From: Myxococcales bacterium
Lineage (GTDB): Bacteria > Myxococcota_A > Polyangia > Polyangiales > Ga0077539
Assembly: GCA_013298625.1 (NCBI GenBank)
Contig: JAAFIF010000022.1
Span: forward strand, 12,757-76,756
Length of the DNA stretch: 64,000 bases
Direction of reading: 5' to 3'
Each line of letters opens with the position of its first letter. Within the stretch, counting starts at the first letter, position 1. The notes beneath the pieces are model-generated. The model saw nothing but the letters and a program-made list of their open reading frames with translations, searched no databases and was not told where the DNA came from. Shown piece after piece: positions 45,519 to 55,161 of this stretch. The translations under genes were made by a program, and so were the position numbers.

Positions 45519-46370
45519 TCAGCGGGCTGCCGGCGTGCTGCTGTTGTTCGGCGTCGAGGGGCTCTCGAGCGTCGAGAGGTCCGGCAGCTCGTTGATGTTC
45601 GGCATGAGCACGATCTCGACGCGGCGGTTGAGCGCGCGGTTCTGCTCGGTGTCGTTGGCGACCGCGGGCTGAAACTCCGCGTAGCCCGCGGAGCCGAGGT
45701 GCTCGGCCGACACGCCGTTCTGCGCGAGGAAGCGCGAGACGTTGACCGAGCGCGCCGAGGACAGCTCCCAGTTGTCCGCGAAGCGTCCGCCGCGGCCGAT
45801 CTGCACGTTGTCCGTGTGGCCAGCGACGAGAAAATCGCGGTCGGGGATCTGCGAGAGCACCTGCGCGACCTGGCGCAGCACGTCCTCTCCCTCGCGTCGC
45901 AGCCGCGCGTCGCCCGAGTCGAACAAGATGCCCGCGGGCAGCTCGATCACCATGCGGCCGCGCACGATGCGCACGCGCAGCCGACCCTGGTCGATCATCG
46001 CGCGAAAGCGCCCGATCATCTGCCGAAACGTCGCGAGCCGCGCCTCGGCTTGCTGCTGTTGACGCCGGAGCTCCTCTTCTCGACGTCGCGCGGCGTCGAG
46101 CTCGCTCTGCGTCTCGGTGTTCGACGCTTGCAGCCGCGAGACGTCTTCTCCCAGCGCGCGCAAGCGCGACGCCATCTGCTCGCTCGACGAGCGCAGCGAC
46201 GCGAGCTGCTCGTTCAATCGATCACGCTCGGTGCGGATCGTCCCCAGCTCGCCCTCGAGCTGCTGCACGCGACGAAGCGCCGCTCGGTGCTCCTCGCTGG
46301 GGCCGCAGGCTTCTGTGCCCACCAGCGCCAACGCCATGAAAACGCCTGACCATCGCAGAGAATTTCGCAT
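45519..46370 (-). CDS. OmpA-family peptidoglycan-binding protein with coiled coil
   Basis: A 283-residue envelope protein. The N-terminus is hydrophobic and ends in a Cys (VFMALALVGTEAC), a weak lipobox. A coiled coil of Arg, Glu, Gln and Leu occupies about 25-125. The OmpA-like domain (about 130-262) has FDSGDARLRREGEDVL, VAGHTDNVQIG and NWELSSARSVNVSRFL, then NRALNRRVEIVL, the residues that hold diaminopimelate. The tail is Ser/Pro-rich. The ATG at 46370 fits the signal better than an upstream one at 46421. It is divergent from the H1-like gene across an A+T-rich gap. Confidence 0.88.
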   Translation of the reverse strand: MRNSLRWSGVFMALALVGTEACGPSEEHRAALRRVQQLEGELGTIRTERDRLNEQLASLRSSSEQMASRLRALGEDVSRLQASNTETQSELDAARRREEELRRQQQQAEARLATFRQMIGRFRAMIDQGRLRVRIVRGRMVIELPAGILFDSGDARLRREGEDVLRQVAQVLSQIPDRDFLVAGHTDNVQIGRGGRFADNWELSSARSVNVSRFLAQNGVSAEHLGSAGYAEFQPAVANDTEQNRALNRRVEIVLMPNINELPDLSTLESPSTPNNSSTPAAR

Positions 46371-46479
46371 CCGTCTCGCCTCGTCCTTCGAAGGGGCCGT
46401 GATCGGACGCATGGTGACCATCTGAAGTCAAGAAAATTGATCGCTGCATATGTACATGCGTTGCCCTACGTCGACTTGC

Positions 46480-46508
46480 TTGACAACGTATTGATCTGAC
46501 GATACATC
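46480..46508 (+). promoter_or_regulatory. Predicted promoter of the H1-like gene
   Basis: TTGACA (46480-46485, perfect -35) and TACATC (46503-46508) are 17 nt apart in an unusually A+T-rich stretch for this window. The start would be about 45 nt before the ATG. Confidence 0.5.
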
Positions 46509-46562
46509 ACAACACAGACAACCTCGGTCACCCCAACACGAACCGAGTTTCTGGAGGATCAC

Positions 46563-46868
46563 ATGGCTACTGCGAAGAAGGCTGCGAAGAAGGGCACTGC
46601 GAAGAAGGCCGCCAAGAAGGGCGCCGCGAAGAAGGGCGCCAAGAAGGCCGCCGTGAAGAAGACGGCCAAGAAGGGCGCCAAGAAGGCTGCCAAGAAGGCT
46701 GCTCCGAAGAAGGGCGCCAAGAAGGCTGCCAAGAAGGCCGCCCCGAAGAAGGCCGCTGCCAAGAAGGCCGCTGCCAAGAAGCCCGCCGCCAAGAAGGCCG
46801 CGAAGAAGCCCGCGAAGGCGAAGGCCGCTCCGGCCGCCGCCCCCGCGTCGAGCGACGAGAGCGAGTGA
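46563..46868 (+). CDS. Lys/Ala-rich histone H1-like protein
   Basis: A 101-residue basic protein built of repeats of Lys-Lys-Ala-Ala-Lys-Lys-Gly and Lys-Lys-Ala-Ala-Pro, ending in a short acidic tail (SSDESE). Proteins of this type bind DNA without sequence preference and are common in Myxococcota. GGAGG stands 8 nt before the ATG, an ideal ribosome site. With the perfect -35 box and strong terminator this looks like a highly expressed single-gene transcript. No folded domain is present. Confidence 0.85.
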   Translation: MATAKKAAKKGTAKKAAKKGAAKKGAKKAAVKKTAKKGAKKAAKKAAPKKGAKKAAKKAAPKKAAAKKAAAKKPAAKKAAKKPAKAKAAPAAAPASSDESE

Positions 46869-46918
46869 GCCTCGCGCTTCGATCCCAGCCGTGAGCGATC
46901 ACGGTTGAGTTCGAAGAC

Positions 46919-46962
46919 ACCGACCTGGACCCACATTGGGTCTTGGTCGGTTTTCTTGTTTC
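46919..46962 (+). terminator. Strong intrinsic terminator after the H1-like gene
   Basis: A hairpin whose outer stem (ACCGACC/GGTCGGT) and inner stem (GGACCC with GGGTCT) are separated by one T-T mismatch, loop ACATT, followed by TTTTCTTGTTT. It ends transcription of the H1-like gene. Confidence 0.85.
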
Positions 46963-47008
46963 TCCGGTTCGAGTTGGGTGGGGCACCCGTACCTGGTCGT
47001 ACAAGAGA

Positions 47009-48742
47009 TTACTCTCCCGCCGGTGCGCCTCCAGATTTGCGCGGGTCGCTCGAGGCCCACAGCACGCGCGCGCCGCCGAGCTCGCCGACGCTGATGGCCG
47101 TGGCCGCGGCGAGGGGAGAGTCGCTCTCGCTGACGACGTAGCCGCGCGCGCGCAGGCCGACGCGCACGTCTTCGGGGACCTGCGGTTCGACCAGCAAAAT
47201 GTCTGGCGCTCCCTGGTGATGAACGCGCGGCGCGGCCACTGCGGCTTCGACGTTCATCCCGTGCAAGAGCGCGTTGACGATCACTTGGGTCGTCGCCGTC
47301 GCGATGCGAGGACCGCCCGACGCGCCCGCGCACAGCACGGGGCGCCCTGCGCGAAGGACGATCGTCGGGGTCATCGACGAGATGGGGCGCCGGCCGGCCG
47401 CGAGCGCGTTTGGCGTGGAGTTGGCCAGTCCAAAGTTGTTTCCTGCGGTGCCGAGAGAGAAGTCGTCGACCTCGTTGTTGAGCAGGACGTCCATCGACTC
47501 GACCATCACGCGCGAGCCGAACGAGAGGTTGACCGTGGTCGTCAGCGAGACCGCCATGCCGTCGGCGTCGACGATGTTGAGGTGCGTCGTTCCGCTGTCG
47601 CGCGCGGGCTCGATCACGACCGTGGCGCGCGCTCGCGAAGGGTCGAACGAGCGGTGCCGCTGCGCGAGGCGCGCGGGAGCGAGCAGCGATTCGGCCAGCG
47701 GTGAAGGTCGATCGGGCTGTGAATTCACAGGGTCTCCGACGTAGCGCGCGCGGTCGTCGAAGCCGTGTCGAAACGCGTCGGCCATCGCGTGCGCCGTCGC
47801 GCTCGAACCGGGCAGCAGCGGAAGTCCGCGCGCCGCCAGCGCGTCGAGCTGCGCGAGCGTCTGCAGCAGCACGACGCCTCCCGCGCTCGGCGGAGGCGCC
47901 GTCACCACCGTCGCGCCGCGAAAATCCCTGGAGATCGGCGCGCGTTCGACCGCTCTGTACCCGCGCACGTCGTCGGCGGTGAGCACGCCTCCCGCAGCGC
48001 GAACGCTCTCTGCGATCGCCGTCGCGAGCGCGCCGCGCACGAAGCGCTCTCCCTCGCGTCCGTAGCGCTCGAGCGTCGCCGCGAGCCTCGGACGCCGCAG
48101 CAGTTCTCCCTGCGAAAACGGAACTCCCCCGCGCGAGAACACCGACGCGAACGCCGAATTGCTCTGGAGCTCCGGCCTCTCTTGCGCGAGCCGCGCCGCG
48201 AGAAACGGCGAGACCCGAAACCCGTTGCGCGCGAGGCGCACCGCCGGCGCGACGGACACCGACAGCGGCTTGCGCCCGAAGCGCCGCGCCATCTCGATGA
48301 AGCCCGTCGGCTCGCCGGGCACGGCCACCGCGAGGCCGCCCACCTGCGTCGCGCGCGCGGGGTTCGCCGCAGCGCGGATGCGCTCGATCGTGAGCGCCGC
48401 AGGAGCGGTCTCTCTGAAGTCCACGAACGTGCAGCGCCCGCCGGTGGGCTGGCAGATCAGCGCGAACCCCCCGCCGCCAAACCCCGACGAGCTCGGGCTC
48501 ACCACGCCGAGCGCCAGCGACGCCGCGATCGCCGCGTCCACCGCGTTGCCTCCGGCGCGAAGCACTTCGGCGGCGGCGCGCGAGGCGTCCGCGTTGTCCG
48601 TCGCAGCGACGAACCGGCGCGCGGCGAAGGGATCGGCGAACCAGCCTCGCGCCCACGGCGCGGCGAGCAAAACCGCGGCGCCGAGCGCGACTCCCGCGGT
48701 GTTCGTGCGGCGGTGGCGCTTGGGCTTCCGATTGAGTCTCAT
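47009..48742 (-). CDS. ggt: Gamma-glutamyltranspeptidase
   Basis: Cleaves or transfers the gamma-glutamyl group of glutathione and related compounds, usually in the periplasm. The 577-residue proenzyme has an N-terminal basic-hydrophobic signal (about 12-35). The large subunit has ASRAAAEVLRAGGNAVDAAIA (in two parts, about 55-75) and GFGGGGFALI. The autoprocessing site is SGTTHLNIVD (about 388), whose first threonine becomes the nucleophile, and GASGGPRI is downstream. The ATG at 48742 has GAGG 8 nt upstream and was chosen over one at 48769. It is divergent from gshB, with 71 nt between starts. Confidence 0.93.
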   Translation of the reverse strand: MRLNRKPKRHRRTNTAGVALGAAVLLAAPWARGWFADPFAARRFVAATDNADASRAAAEVLRAGGNAVDAAIAASLALGVVSPSSSGFGGGGFALICQPTGGRCTFVDFRETAPAALTIERIRAAANPARATQVGGLAVAVPGEPTGFIEMARRFGRKPLSVSVAPAVRLARNGFRVSPFLAARLAQERPELQSNSAFASVFSRGGVPFSQGELLRRPRLAATLERYGREGERFVRGALATAIAESVRAAGGVLTADDVRGYRAVERAPISRDFRGATVVTAPPPSAGGVVLLQTLAQLDALAARGLPLLPGSSATAHAMADAFRHGFDDRARYVGDPVNSQPDRPSPLAESLLAPARLAQRHRSFDPSRARATVVIEPARDSGTTHLNIVDADGMAVSLTTTVNLSFGSRVMVESMDVLLNNEVDDFSLGTAGNNFGLANSTPNALAAGRRPISSMTPTIVLRAGRPVLCAGASGGPRIATATTQVIVNALLHGMNVEAAVAAPRVHHQGAPDILLVEPQVPEDVRVGLRARGYVVSESDSPLAAATAISVGELGGARVLWASSDPRKSGGAPAGE

Positions 48743-48813
48743 CGCGTTAACCTCGGGGAGCGCTCTCACGCGAGGGCCGCGTGACCGCGGGTGTCCGCGG
48801 AGGAGAACTCTGT

Positions 48814-49770
48814 ATGCGAATCGCTGTGGTGATGGACCCGATCGAGAACGTCTCGATCGAGAAGGACACTTCGTTTGCCCTGATGCTCTCGGCGCAGTCG
48901 CGCGGGCACGAGGTGTTCTACCTCCAACAGCGGCACTTGCGGTCGGTCGGCTCCGAGCTGTTCGCCACGGTCAGGCCCGTCACGCTGCGCCGCGAGAAGC
49001 CCCCGGCGCACGTCACCATCGGCGCTCCTCGCACCGTCAACGTGGGCGAGGACATCGACGCGGTGTTCATTCGCACCGATCCGCCGTTCGACCAGAACTA
49101 CCTGTACGCGACGCTGCAGCTCGAGCTCGTCCGCGGCCGCACCGTGGTCATGAATGACCCGCGCGGCCTGCGCGACGCCAACGAGAAGCTCTACACGATG
49201 CACTTCGCCGACGTGATGCCGAAGACCCTCGTCGCGTACGAGCCCGACGCGATCAGAGCGTTCGTCGAAGAGCTCGGCGGCACCGCGGTCATCAAGCCCC
49301 TCGACGGCAACGGCGGCCGCGGCGTGATGGTCCTTCGCCTCGACGACCTCAACTTCAACGCCATCATCGAGGTGAGCTCTGGAGAGGGGCGCCGCCCCGT
49401 GATGGTGCAAGAGTTCTTGCCGGACGTGCGCAAGGGCGACAAGCGCGTGATCCTGCTCGACGGCGAGCCGCTCGGCGCGATCTTGCGCGTCCCGAAGAGC
49501 GACGAGGCCCGCAGCAACATGCACGTCGGCGGGACCGCGGTCCCGACGGAGCTCACCGACAAAGAGCTCGAGATCTGCCGCAAGATCGCGCCGCGGCTGC
49601 GCGCGGACGGGCTGATCTTCGTCGGGCTCGACGTGATCGGCGAGAAGCTCACCGAGGTCAACGTCACCTCTCCGACGGGCATCCAAGAGCTCAGGGACTT
49701 CACGAAGACCGACCCCGAGGGCAAGGTCATCGCGTGGGTCGAAGAGCGGGTGAAATCCCTGCGCAAGTGA
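48814..49770 (+). CDS. gshB: Glutathione synthetase
   Basis: Ligates glycine to gamma-glutamylcysteine using ATP. The 318-residue length matches the bacterial enzyme. The N-terminal MRIAVVMDPIENVSIEKDTSF is the family signature (first 20 residues). The ATP-grasp fold shows VIKPLDGNGGRGVMVL (about 160-175), FLPDVRKGDKRVILLDGE and VNVTSPTGIQE (about 286). GGAGGAG precedes the ATG at 48814. The first enzyme of the pathway, GshA, is not in this window. Its neighbour is ggt on the other strand, so synthesis and breakdown of glutathione are adjacent. Confidence 0.96.
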   Translation: MRIAVVMDPIENVSIEKDTSFALMLSAQSRGHEVFYLQQRHLRSVGSELFATVRPVTLRREKPPAHVTIGAPRTVNVGEDIDAVFIRTDPPFDQNYLYATLQLELVRGRTVVMNDPRGLRDANEKLYTMHFADVMPKTLVAYEPDAIRAFVEELGGTAVIKPLDGNGGRGVMVLRLDDLNFNAIIEVSSGEGRRPVMVQEFLPDVRKGDKRVILLDGEPLGAILRVPKSDEARSNMHVGGTAVPTELTDKELEICRKIAPRLRADGLIFVGLDVIGEKLTEVNVTSPTGIQELRDFTKTDPEGKVIAWVEERVKSLRK

Positions 49771-49812
49771 GCGAGCGTCGGGGGCTGCGGCTGTGGTAGA
49801 GGCGGAGGGGAC

Positions 49813-50895
<1,083 letters not shown>

Positions 50896-50948
50896 ACGTC
50901 GCGCAGACGCAGCGAGAATAAGCGCGGATTCTGCGCGCTCGTCGATGT

Positions 50949-50966
50949 GTGACCGTTGCGTGACAA
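50949..50966 (-). promoter_or_regulatory. Pho-box-like direct repeat upstream of the Pit genes
   Basis: On the minus strand TTGTCAC, 4 nt, CGGTCAC: two 7-nt repeats 11 nt apart, each matching five of seven positions of the Pho-box half CTGTCAT. The position, 16 nt upstream of the predicted -35 of the phosphate-transport genes, fits a PhoB-type site, though the orientation is opposite to the genes. Confidence 0.35.
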
Positions 50967-50981
50967 GCAACCATCCCGCGA

Positions 50982-51010
50982 TTGATCGCTGAGAGAGCCC
51001 CCCGTATGGT
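50982..51010 (+). promoter_or_regulatory. Candidate promoter of the DUF47-pit operon
   Basis: TTGATC (50982-50987) and TATGGT (51005-51010) with a 17-nt spacer. The leader would be about 90 nt. Confidence 0.4.
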
Positions 51011-51106
51011 GCGCCGCGCCAGGGCGCCCCCACTCAGCGCCTTCGCTGCTCACGAGGTTCGCCGAGCGAGCCTCGCGGGCTCCACGACTCGAAACGGAGC
51101 GAAACG

Positions 51107-51724
51107 ATGGCCCTCACACGCGACGCGGTGTTCTGGAACTCCTTCACCCAGCTCGCGGGCAAGGCGCTCGAAGCAGCGAAGCTCGTCGAGCAGATGTTCA
51201 ACGACCTCTCGAAGGCGAAGTCTCTGGCCGAGCAGGTGAAGAAGCTCGAGTCCGAGGGCGACACGATCACGCACGAAGTCGTGAAGGCGCTGCACAAGAC
51301 ATGGATCACTCCGCTCGACCGCGAAGAGATCCACGACCTCATCTCGAGCCTCGACGACGTGCTCGACTCGATCGACGGCGCCGCGGCGCGCGTGATGCTC
51401 TACGAGCTCACTGAGACCAACGACGAGATCAAGGCGCTCGCGAAGGTGCTGGTGGACTCGACGACGGACCTCGTGAAGCTGGTCGAGGGCCTGCAGGACA
51501 TCAAGGACGCCGAGGCCATGATCTCGCTCTGCCGCGCGATCGGCGTGCACGAAGACGCGGCGGACGAGGTGTTTCGCAAGGCGATCGCGAGGCTCTTCAA
51601 GCAAGAGCCCAACGCGATCGAGGTCATGAAGTGGCGCGACATCTTCGAGCGCCTCGAGACCGCCACCGACCGCGCGGAGGACGCCGCGAACGTGATCGAG
51701 GGGATCGTCCTGGAGCACGCGTGA
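51107..51724 (+). CDS. DUF47/PhoU-like Pit accessory protein
   Basis: A 205-residue all-helical protein of the DUF47 family (TIGR00153-like), related to PhoU, which accompanies low-affinity Pit phosphate transporters and is thought to tune their activity. The typical helices are visible: DSIDGAAARVMLYEL (about 86-100), the E-x-x-x-D metal-binding pattern in KKLESEGDTITHEV (about 45-58), and DIFERLETATDRAEDAANVIEG near the C-terminus (WRDIFERLETATDRAEDA, about 179-196). The stop overlaps the pit start by one base (TGATG), so the two are coupled. Confidence 0.9.
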   Translation: MALTRDAVFWNSFTQLAGKALEAAKLVEQMFNDLSKAKSLAEQVKKLESEGDTITHEVVKALHKTWITPLDREEIHDLISSLDDVLDSIDGAAARVMLYELTETNDEIKALAKVLVDSTTDLVKLVEGLQDIKDAEAMISLCRAIGVHEDAADEVFRKAIARLFKQEPNAIEVMKWRDIFERLETATDRAEDAANVIEGIVLEHA

Positions 51725-52725
51725 TGACGACGTTCATCATCTTCGTGATCGTCCTCGCTCTGCTGTTCGACTACATCAACGGCTTTCACGACGCGGCCAA
51801 CTCGATCGCGACCGTCGTTTCGACGCGGGTGCTCTCGCCGCGCGCCGCCGTCGCGTGGGCGGCGTTCTTCAACTTCGTCGCCTTCATCGTGTACCCGTCG
51901 CACGTGGCGAAGAACATCGCCAAGGGCGTCGCGCCCATCGCGATCACGCAAAACGTCATCCTCGCCGCGCTGCTCGGCGCCATCATCTGGAACCTCCTCA
52001 CCTGGTGGTGGGGCCTCCCGTCCTCCTCGTCGCACGCGCTCATGGGCGCCTTTGCAGGCGCCGCGCTCACCAACGTCCCGCGCCTCTCGGTGCTCAACGC
52101 GCAGGTCTTCAAAGAGACCTTCGCCTTCATCGTGCTCGCGCCGGTCCTCGGCGGAGTGCTCGGCTACACGATCACCAAGCTCATCCGCTGGCTGTTTCGC
52201 GACGCCCGACCCGCGACGGTCGACAAGGTCTTTCGCCGCGGCCAGCTGCTCTCGGCTGCGCTCTACTCGCTCGGGCACGGCGGCAACGACGCGCAGAAGA
52301 CCATGGGGATCATCATGGCCCTCTTGATCGCAGGCGGCATCGCGACCCGCAACCAAGAGACCCCCTTGTGGGTGGTCTTGCTCTGCCACACCGCGATGGG
52401 CCTCGGGACGCTCTCGGGCGGCTGGCGCATCGTGAAGACCATGGGGATGAAGATCACCAAGCTGAAGCCGCCCGGAGGCTTCGCCGCAGAGACCGCAGGC
52501 GCGATCACCCTCGCGCTCGCGACCTTCAGGGGCATCCCCGTCTCGACCACGCACACCATCACCGGCGCCATCGTGGGCGTGGGCTCGGGTGAGCGAAAGA
52601 TCAGCGCCGTCCGCTGGGGCGTCGCGGGCCGCATCGTGTGGGCGTGGATCTTCACGATCCCCGCGGCGGCGACGATGGCCGCGGTCTCGTACGTGATCGT
52701 GCGCGCCATCACCGGCCGCGCTTGA
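51724..52725 (+). CDS. pit: PiT-family inorganic phosphate transporter
   Basis: A 333-residue membrane transporter that imports phosphate, often as a metal-phosphate complex with protons. Two copies of the PiT signature are clear: DYINGFHDAANSIATVVSTR (16-35) in the first span and LGHGGNDAQKTMGII in the second half (about 181-195). Some ten hydrophobic segments and the STTHTITGAIVGVGSG loop near the end agree. It is the second gene of the DUF47-pit unit, with a Pho-box-like repeat and a candidate promoter upstream. Confidence 0.95.
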   Translation: MTTFIIFVIVLALLFDYINGFHDAANSIATVVSTRVLSPRAAVAWAAFFNFVAFIVYPSHVAKNIAKGVAPIAITQNVILAALLGAIIWNLLTWWWGLPSSSSHALMGAFAGAALTNVPRLSVLNAQVFKETFAFIVLAPVLGGVLGYTITKLIRWLFRDARPATVDKVFRRGQLLSAALYSLGHGGNDAQKTMGIIMALLIAGGIATRNQETPLWVVLLCHTAMGLGTLSGGWRIVKTMGMKITKLKPPGGFAAETAGAITLALATFRGIPVSTTHTITGAIVGVGSGERKISAVRWGVAGRIVWAWIFTIPAAATMAAVSYVIVRAITGRA

Positions 52726-52751
52726 AAACGTGTGCGTAGCTCAGCGGGGGG

Positions 52752-53549
52752 CTATGTCTCCGACAGCATGACGCTCGCTGCGCGCAAGAGCGCGTCGATC
52801 TGCGGGCCGCGCAGCCACCGCGCGTCTTCTTCGCTGAGGGGGCCGCGCGCGAGGCGCTCGGCGAGCTGCAGCAGGCGCTCGGCGTCGCGATCGAGCGCGG
52901 ACTCCCATGAGGCAGCGGGCGAAAGCGTGCGGATGTTCGCGGCGATGCGGGCGAGCTCGTCTGCGCCCATGCCTGCGGGCGGGTGGATCGTGGGGGCGCT
53001 TGCTCGCGCTGGGGCGAGGTGGCCGTGCAAGAGCTCGGGCTGCCACACGGTCGCGCAGAGCTGCGCGGTCACCGCGAAGGGGCCGCGGATGTACTCGTTG
53101 GCGAGCTGTTCGCGTCGCGCCATGGAGAACACCGGCGCGAACGTGGTGGGCAACGGCTCGGTCGGTCGGCGGTCGGGCTTGCAGTAGGCGCTCCACGCGA
53201 GCAGCGCGCCGTCGCGAGCGCCGAGGTCGACTTCGGGCGCGCCGTAGAGCTGCTCGTGCGCGGCGCGCACCGCGGCGTCGCTGCGTCCGTCGAGCAGCGG
53301 GTTGCTCGATCGGCACATGGCGTGGGGCCAGCGCGGGGACTCGTCGGTCGAGAGCACGAAGCGGTGCGCGAGCCAGTCGTGCGGCGGCTGCGCGTCGGCG
53401 TCGTGAAAGCGCGCGACGGCGAAGTAGATCGAGCGCGCCGCGGGCTCGAGCTCGAGCGCGAGAAAGCAGAGCGGCGTGACGTACCAGTACAGGCAGTGGC
53501 CGCGCAGCTCGTCGAGGGTGCTGCCCGAGAGCGTGAGCCGTTTGATCAT
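52752..53549 (-). CDS. Tandem paralogue 4 of an unrecognised family
   Basis: A 265-residue protein, the last of four related genes. The shared N-terminal block is seen at about 21-75: CLYWYVTPLCF, EPAARSIYFAVARFHD, then a loop ending in SPRWP. The second shared block has LLAWSAYCKPD (about 119-129) and FAPVFSMARRE. The C-terminal third is helical with many Glu, Arg and Leu. There is no signal peptide or membrane span. It overlaps the previous gene by ATGA. It is one of the two more divergent members. Function unknown. Confidence 0.75.
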   Translation of the reverse strand: MIKRLTLSGSTLDELRGHCLYWYVTPLCFLALELEPAARSIYFAVARFHDADAQPPHDWLAHRFVLSTDESPRWPHAMCRSSNPLLDGRSDAAVRAAHEQLYGAPEVDLGARDGALLAWSAYCKPDRRPTEPLPTTFAPVFSMARREQLANEYIRGPFAVTAQLCATVWQPELLHGHLAPARASAPTIHPPAGMGADELARIAANIRTLSPAASWESALDRDAERLLQLAERLARGPLSEEDARWLRGPQIDALLRAASVMLSET

Positions 53550-54418
53550 GGCTCGCTCGCTCGTCGGGCTGCGGTGATCGCGCGCTGCAGCGCCGCGACG
53601 GTGTTGGCGCTGCGCGAGCGCTCTTGGGACACTTCGGCGTCGAGCGCGCGGGCGGCGTCGGCGAGCGCGACGAACGCGCTCACGCGGTTGATCGCGCGTT
53701 GGGCGCGGACGTAGCCGTCGAGCCGCGCGGCGAGCTCGCTCTGCGACGGGAGCGAGAGCTCGAACGGACCGTCGGCGCGCAGGTCTGGGACGTAGCGTTC
53801 GAGCTCGGGGTCGAACGAAGGGTCCGGCGGGTTGAGGGGTACGCCCACGATTTCAAGGGAGACGTCGCGCGGCTCGCGGCGGACGATGGCGTACGGGGTG
53901 TATGCGTCGCGGACGTCCATATTTTGCGAGGCGGATGGCTTGCAGAAGCTCGCAAACGCCAGGGGAAACGTTCCGTTGTCATCGAGAAACGAGCCCGCGC
54001 CGAACAGGGCGTCCACGAAGGTGAACGCCGCTCCGTGCTCGCCGTTCTCGATCGCGTAGCGGCTGTAGTTGGCCCCGTCGTTGGCCTGCGCGAGCGCGTC
54101 TTCGCGGGCCCATTGCTGCTCTTCTTCGCTGAGCTCGGCGAAGTTGTACGGCAGCTCGACGGGGACGAGCTTGTTGTGCGCGTACGAGAGGCACTCGGGC
54201 CAGGTCGGGTCGCGCTGATCCGTCGGGACGAGGACGTGGTGGGTAGCGTCGGATGCTTCGTCGTTCCAGTACTGGGCGACGGCGAAGACGATGGATTGCA
54301 CGGCGGGGACGCGGTGAAACACCGCTCGCGCGAAGGGCGCGACGAACCAGCGAAGGGTCATCCATCGCAGCTCGCGCGGGGCCGCGCCGTACAGCATCGG
54401 GTAGGTCGGGAGCCTCAT
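53546..54418 (-). CDS. Tandem paralogue 3 of an unrecognised family
   Basis: A 290-residue protein. The first block is TLRWFVAPFARAVFHRVPAV (about 21-40), then QSIVFAVAQYWNDEASDATHH (40-59) and DPTWP (about 70). The second is PLAFASFCKPS (about 150-160) and DAYTPYAIVRREP (about 169-181). It is closest to paralogue 1 in these blocks (QYW-DEA-DATH). The rest has a helical C-terminal region of Ala/Arg. No catalytic motif or known domain is recognised. It overlaps its neighbours by ATGA at both ends. Confidence 0.75.
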   Translation of the reverse strand: MRLPTYPMLYGAAPRELRWMTLRWFVAPFARAVFHRVPAVQSIVFAVAQYWNDEASDATHHVLVPTDQRDPTWPECLSYAHNKLVPVELPYNFAELSEEEQQWAREDALAQANDGANYSRYAIENGEHGAAFTFVDALFGAGSFLDDNGTFPLAFASFCKPSASQNMDVRDAYTPYAIVRREPRDVSLEIVGVPLNPPDPSFDPELERYVPDLRADGPFELSLPSQSELAARLDGYVRAQRAINRVSAFVALADAARALDAEVSQERSRSANTVAALQRAITAARRASEP

Positions 54419-55161
54419 GGCTTTGCGTCGGGCTCTGGCACCCCGAGACGCGCGCGGATCGCTCGCAGCGCCTCGTCACCCGGTCGCTCGATGAACGCAA
54501 CCAGCGCCGCACTCAGCTCCTCTGCGCGACGAATCGAGTACGAGATCTCTTGCCCCGATTGGATCATCTCGAGCAGCTCGAGCGGGTTGTATACCTCGCG
54601 AGGGTCGTCGCTCACGGGCTTCTTCGCGGGCTCTTCGCACTCGGGGCTCAGCACGATCGCCAGCGTCTTCGGCTCGATCCCGAAGTCCGACAGGCGCGCC
54701 TCCCACGACTCGGGCTCGTACGCGACGCGCGAGAACAGCGTGACCGGCGCAAACGCGCTCGCGAAGGGGCTCTCCGCTGGACGTGGGTCGCGCGCAAAGC
54801 GGGCAAACGCCCGGTAAAATGGCTGTCCGGGTTCGTGCCCGAGGTCGACTTCGTCGCAGCCGTACAGGGCTCGGATCGCGCGTGTCACCGCGGTCTTCGA
54901 GCGCCCGTCGCCGAGCATCGCGTTGAGCTTGGGTGAGCTCACCGTCGGCCAGCCTGGCGCTCGGTCTTCGCAGAGCACGAAGGCGTACTCGGCGCGCTCT
55001 CGGCCGTCGCGCACGACGCGGCCGACCGCGAAGAGCACGGACTGCGCGGCGGGCTCGTTCTTGATCACCCAGCGCGCGACGGAGCTCGCGAACCACTCGA
55101 GCGCGTTGCTCGCGAGCGCGTCGCTGTCGAAGCCATAGAGCGGGAGCGCGCGCGTCGTCAT
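54415..55161 (-). CDS. Tandem paralogue 2 of an unrecognised family
   Basis: A 248-residue protein. The shared N-terminal block is weaker but in register: ALEWFASSVARWVIKNEPAA, then QSVLFAVGRVVRD, and RAPGWP (about 70-75). The second block reads FYRAFARFARDPRP and FAPVTLFSR; the Cys-Lys-Pro of the other members is replaced by Ala-Arg-Asp. A Glu-rich helical tail follows. No signal or membrane span. It overlaps paralogues 1 and 3 by ATGA. Function unknown. Confidence 0.72.
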   Translation of the reverse strand: MTTRALPLYGFDSDALASNALEWFASSVARWVIKNEPAAQSVLFAVGRVVRDGRERAEYAFVLCEDRAPGWPTVSSPKLNAMLGDGRSKTAVTRAIRALYGCDEVDLGHEPGQPFYRAFARFARDPRPAESPFASAFAPVTLFSRVAYEPESWEARLSDFGIEPKTLAIVLSPECEEPAKKPVSDDPREVYNPLELLEMIQSGQEISYSIRRAEELSAALVAFIERPGDEALRAIRARLGVPEPDAKP

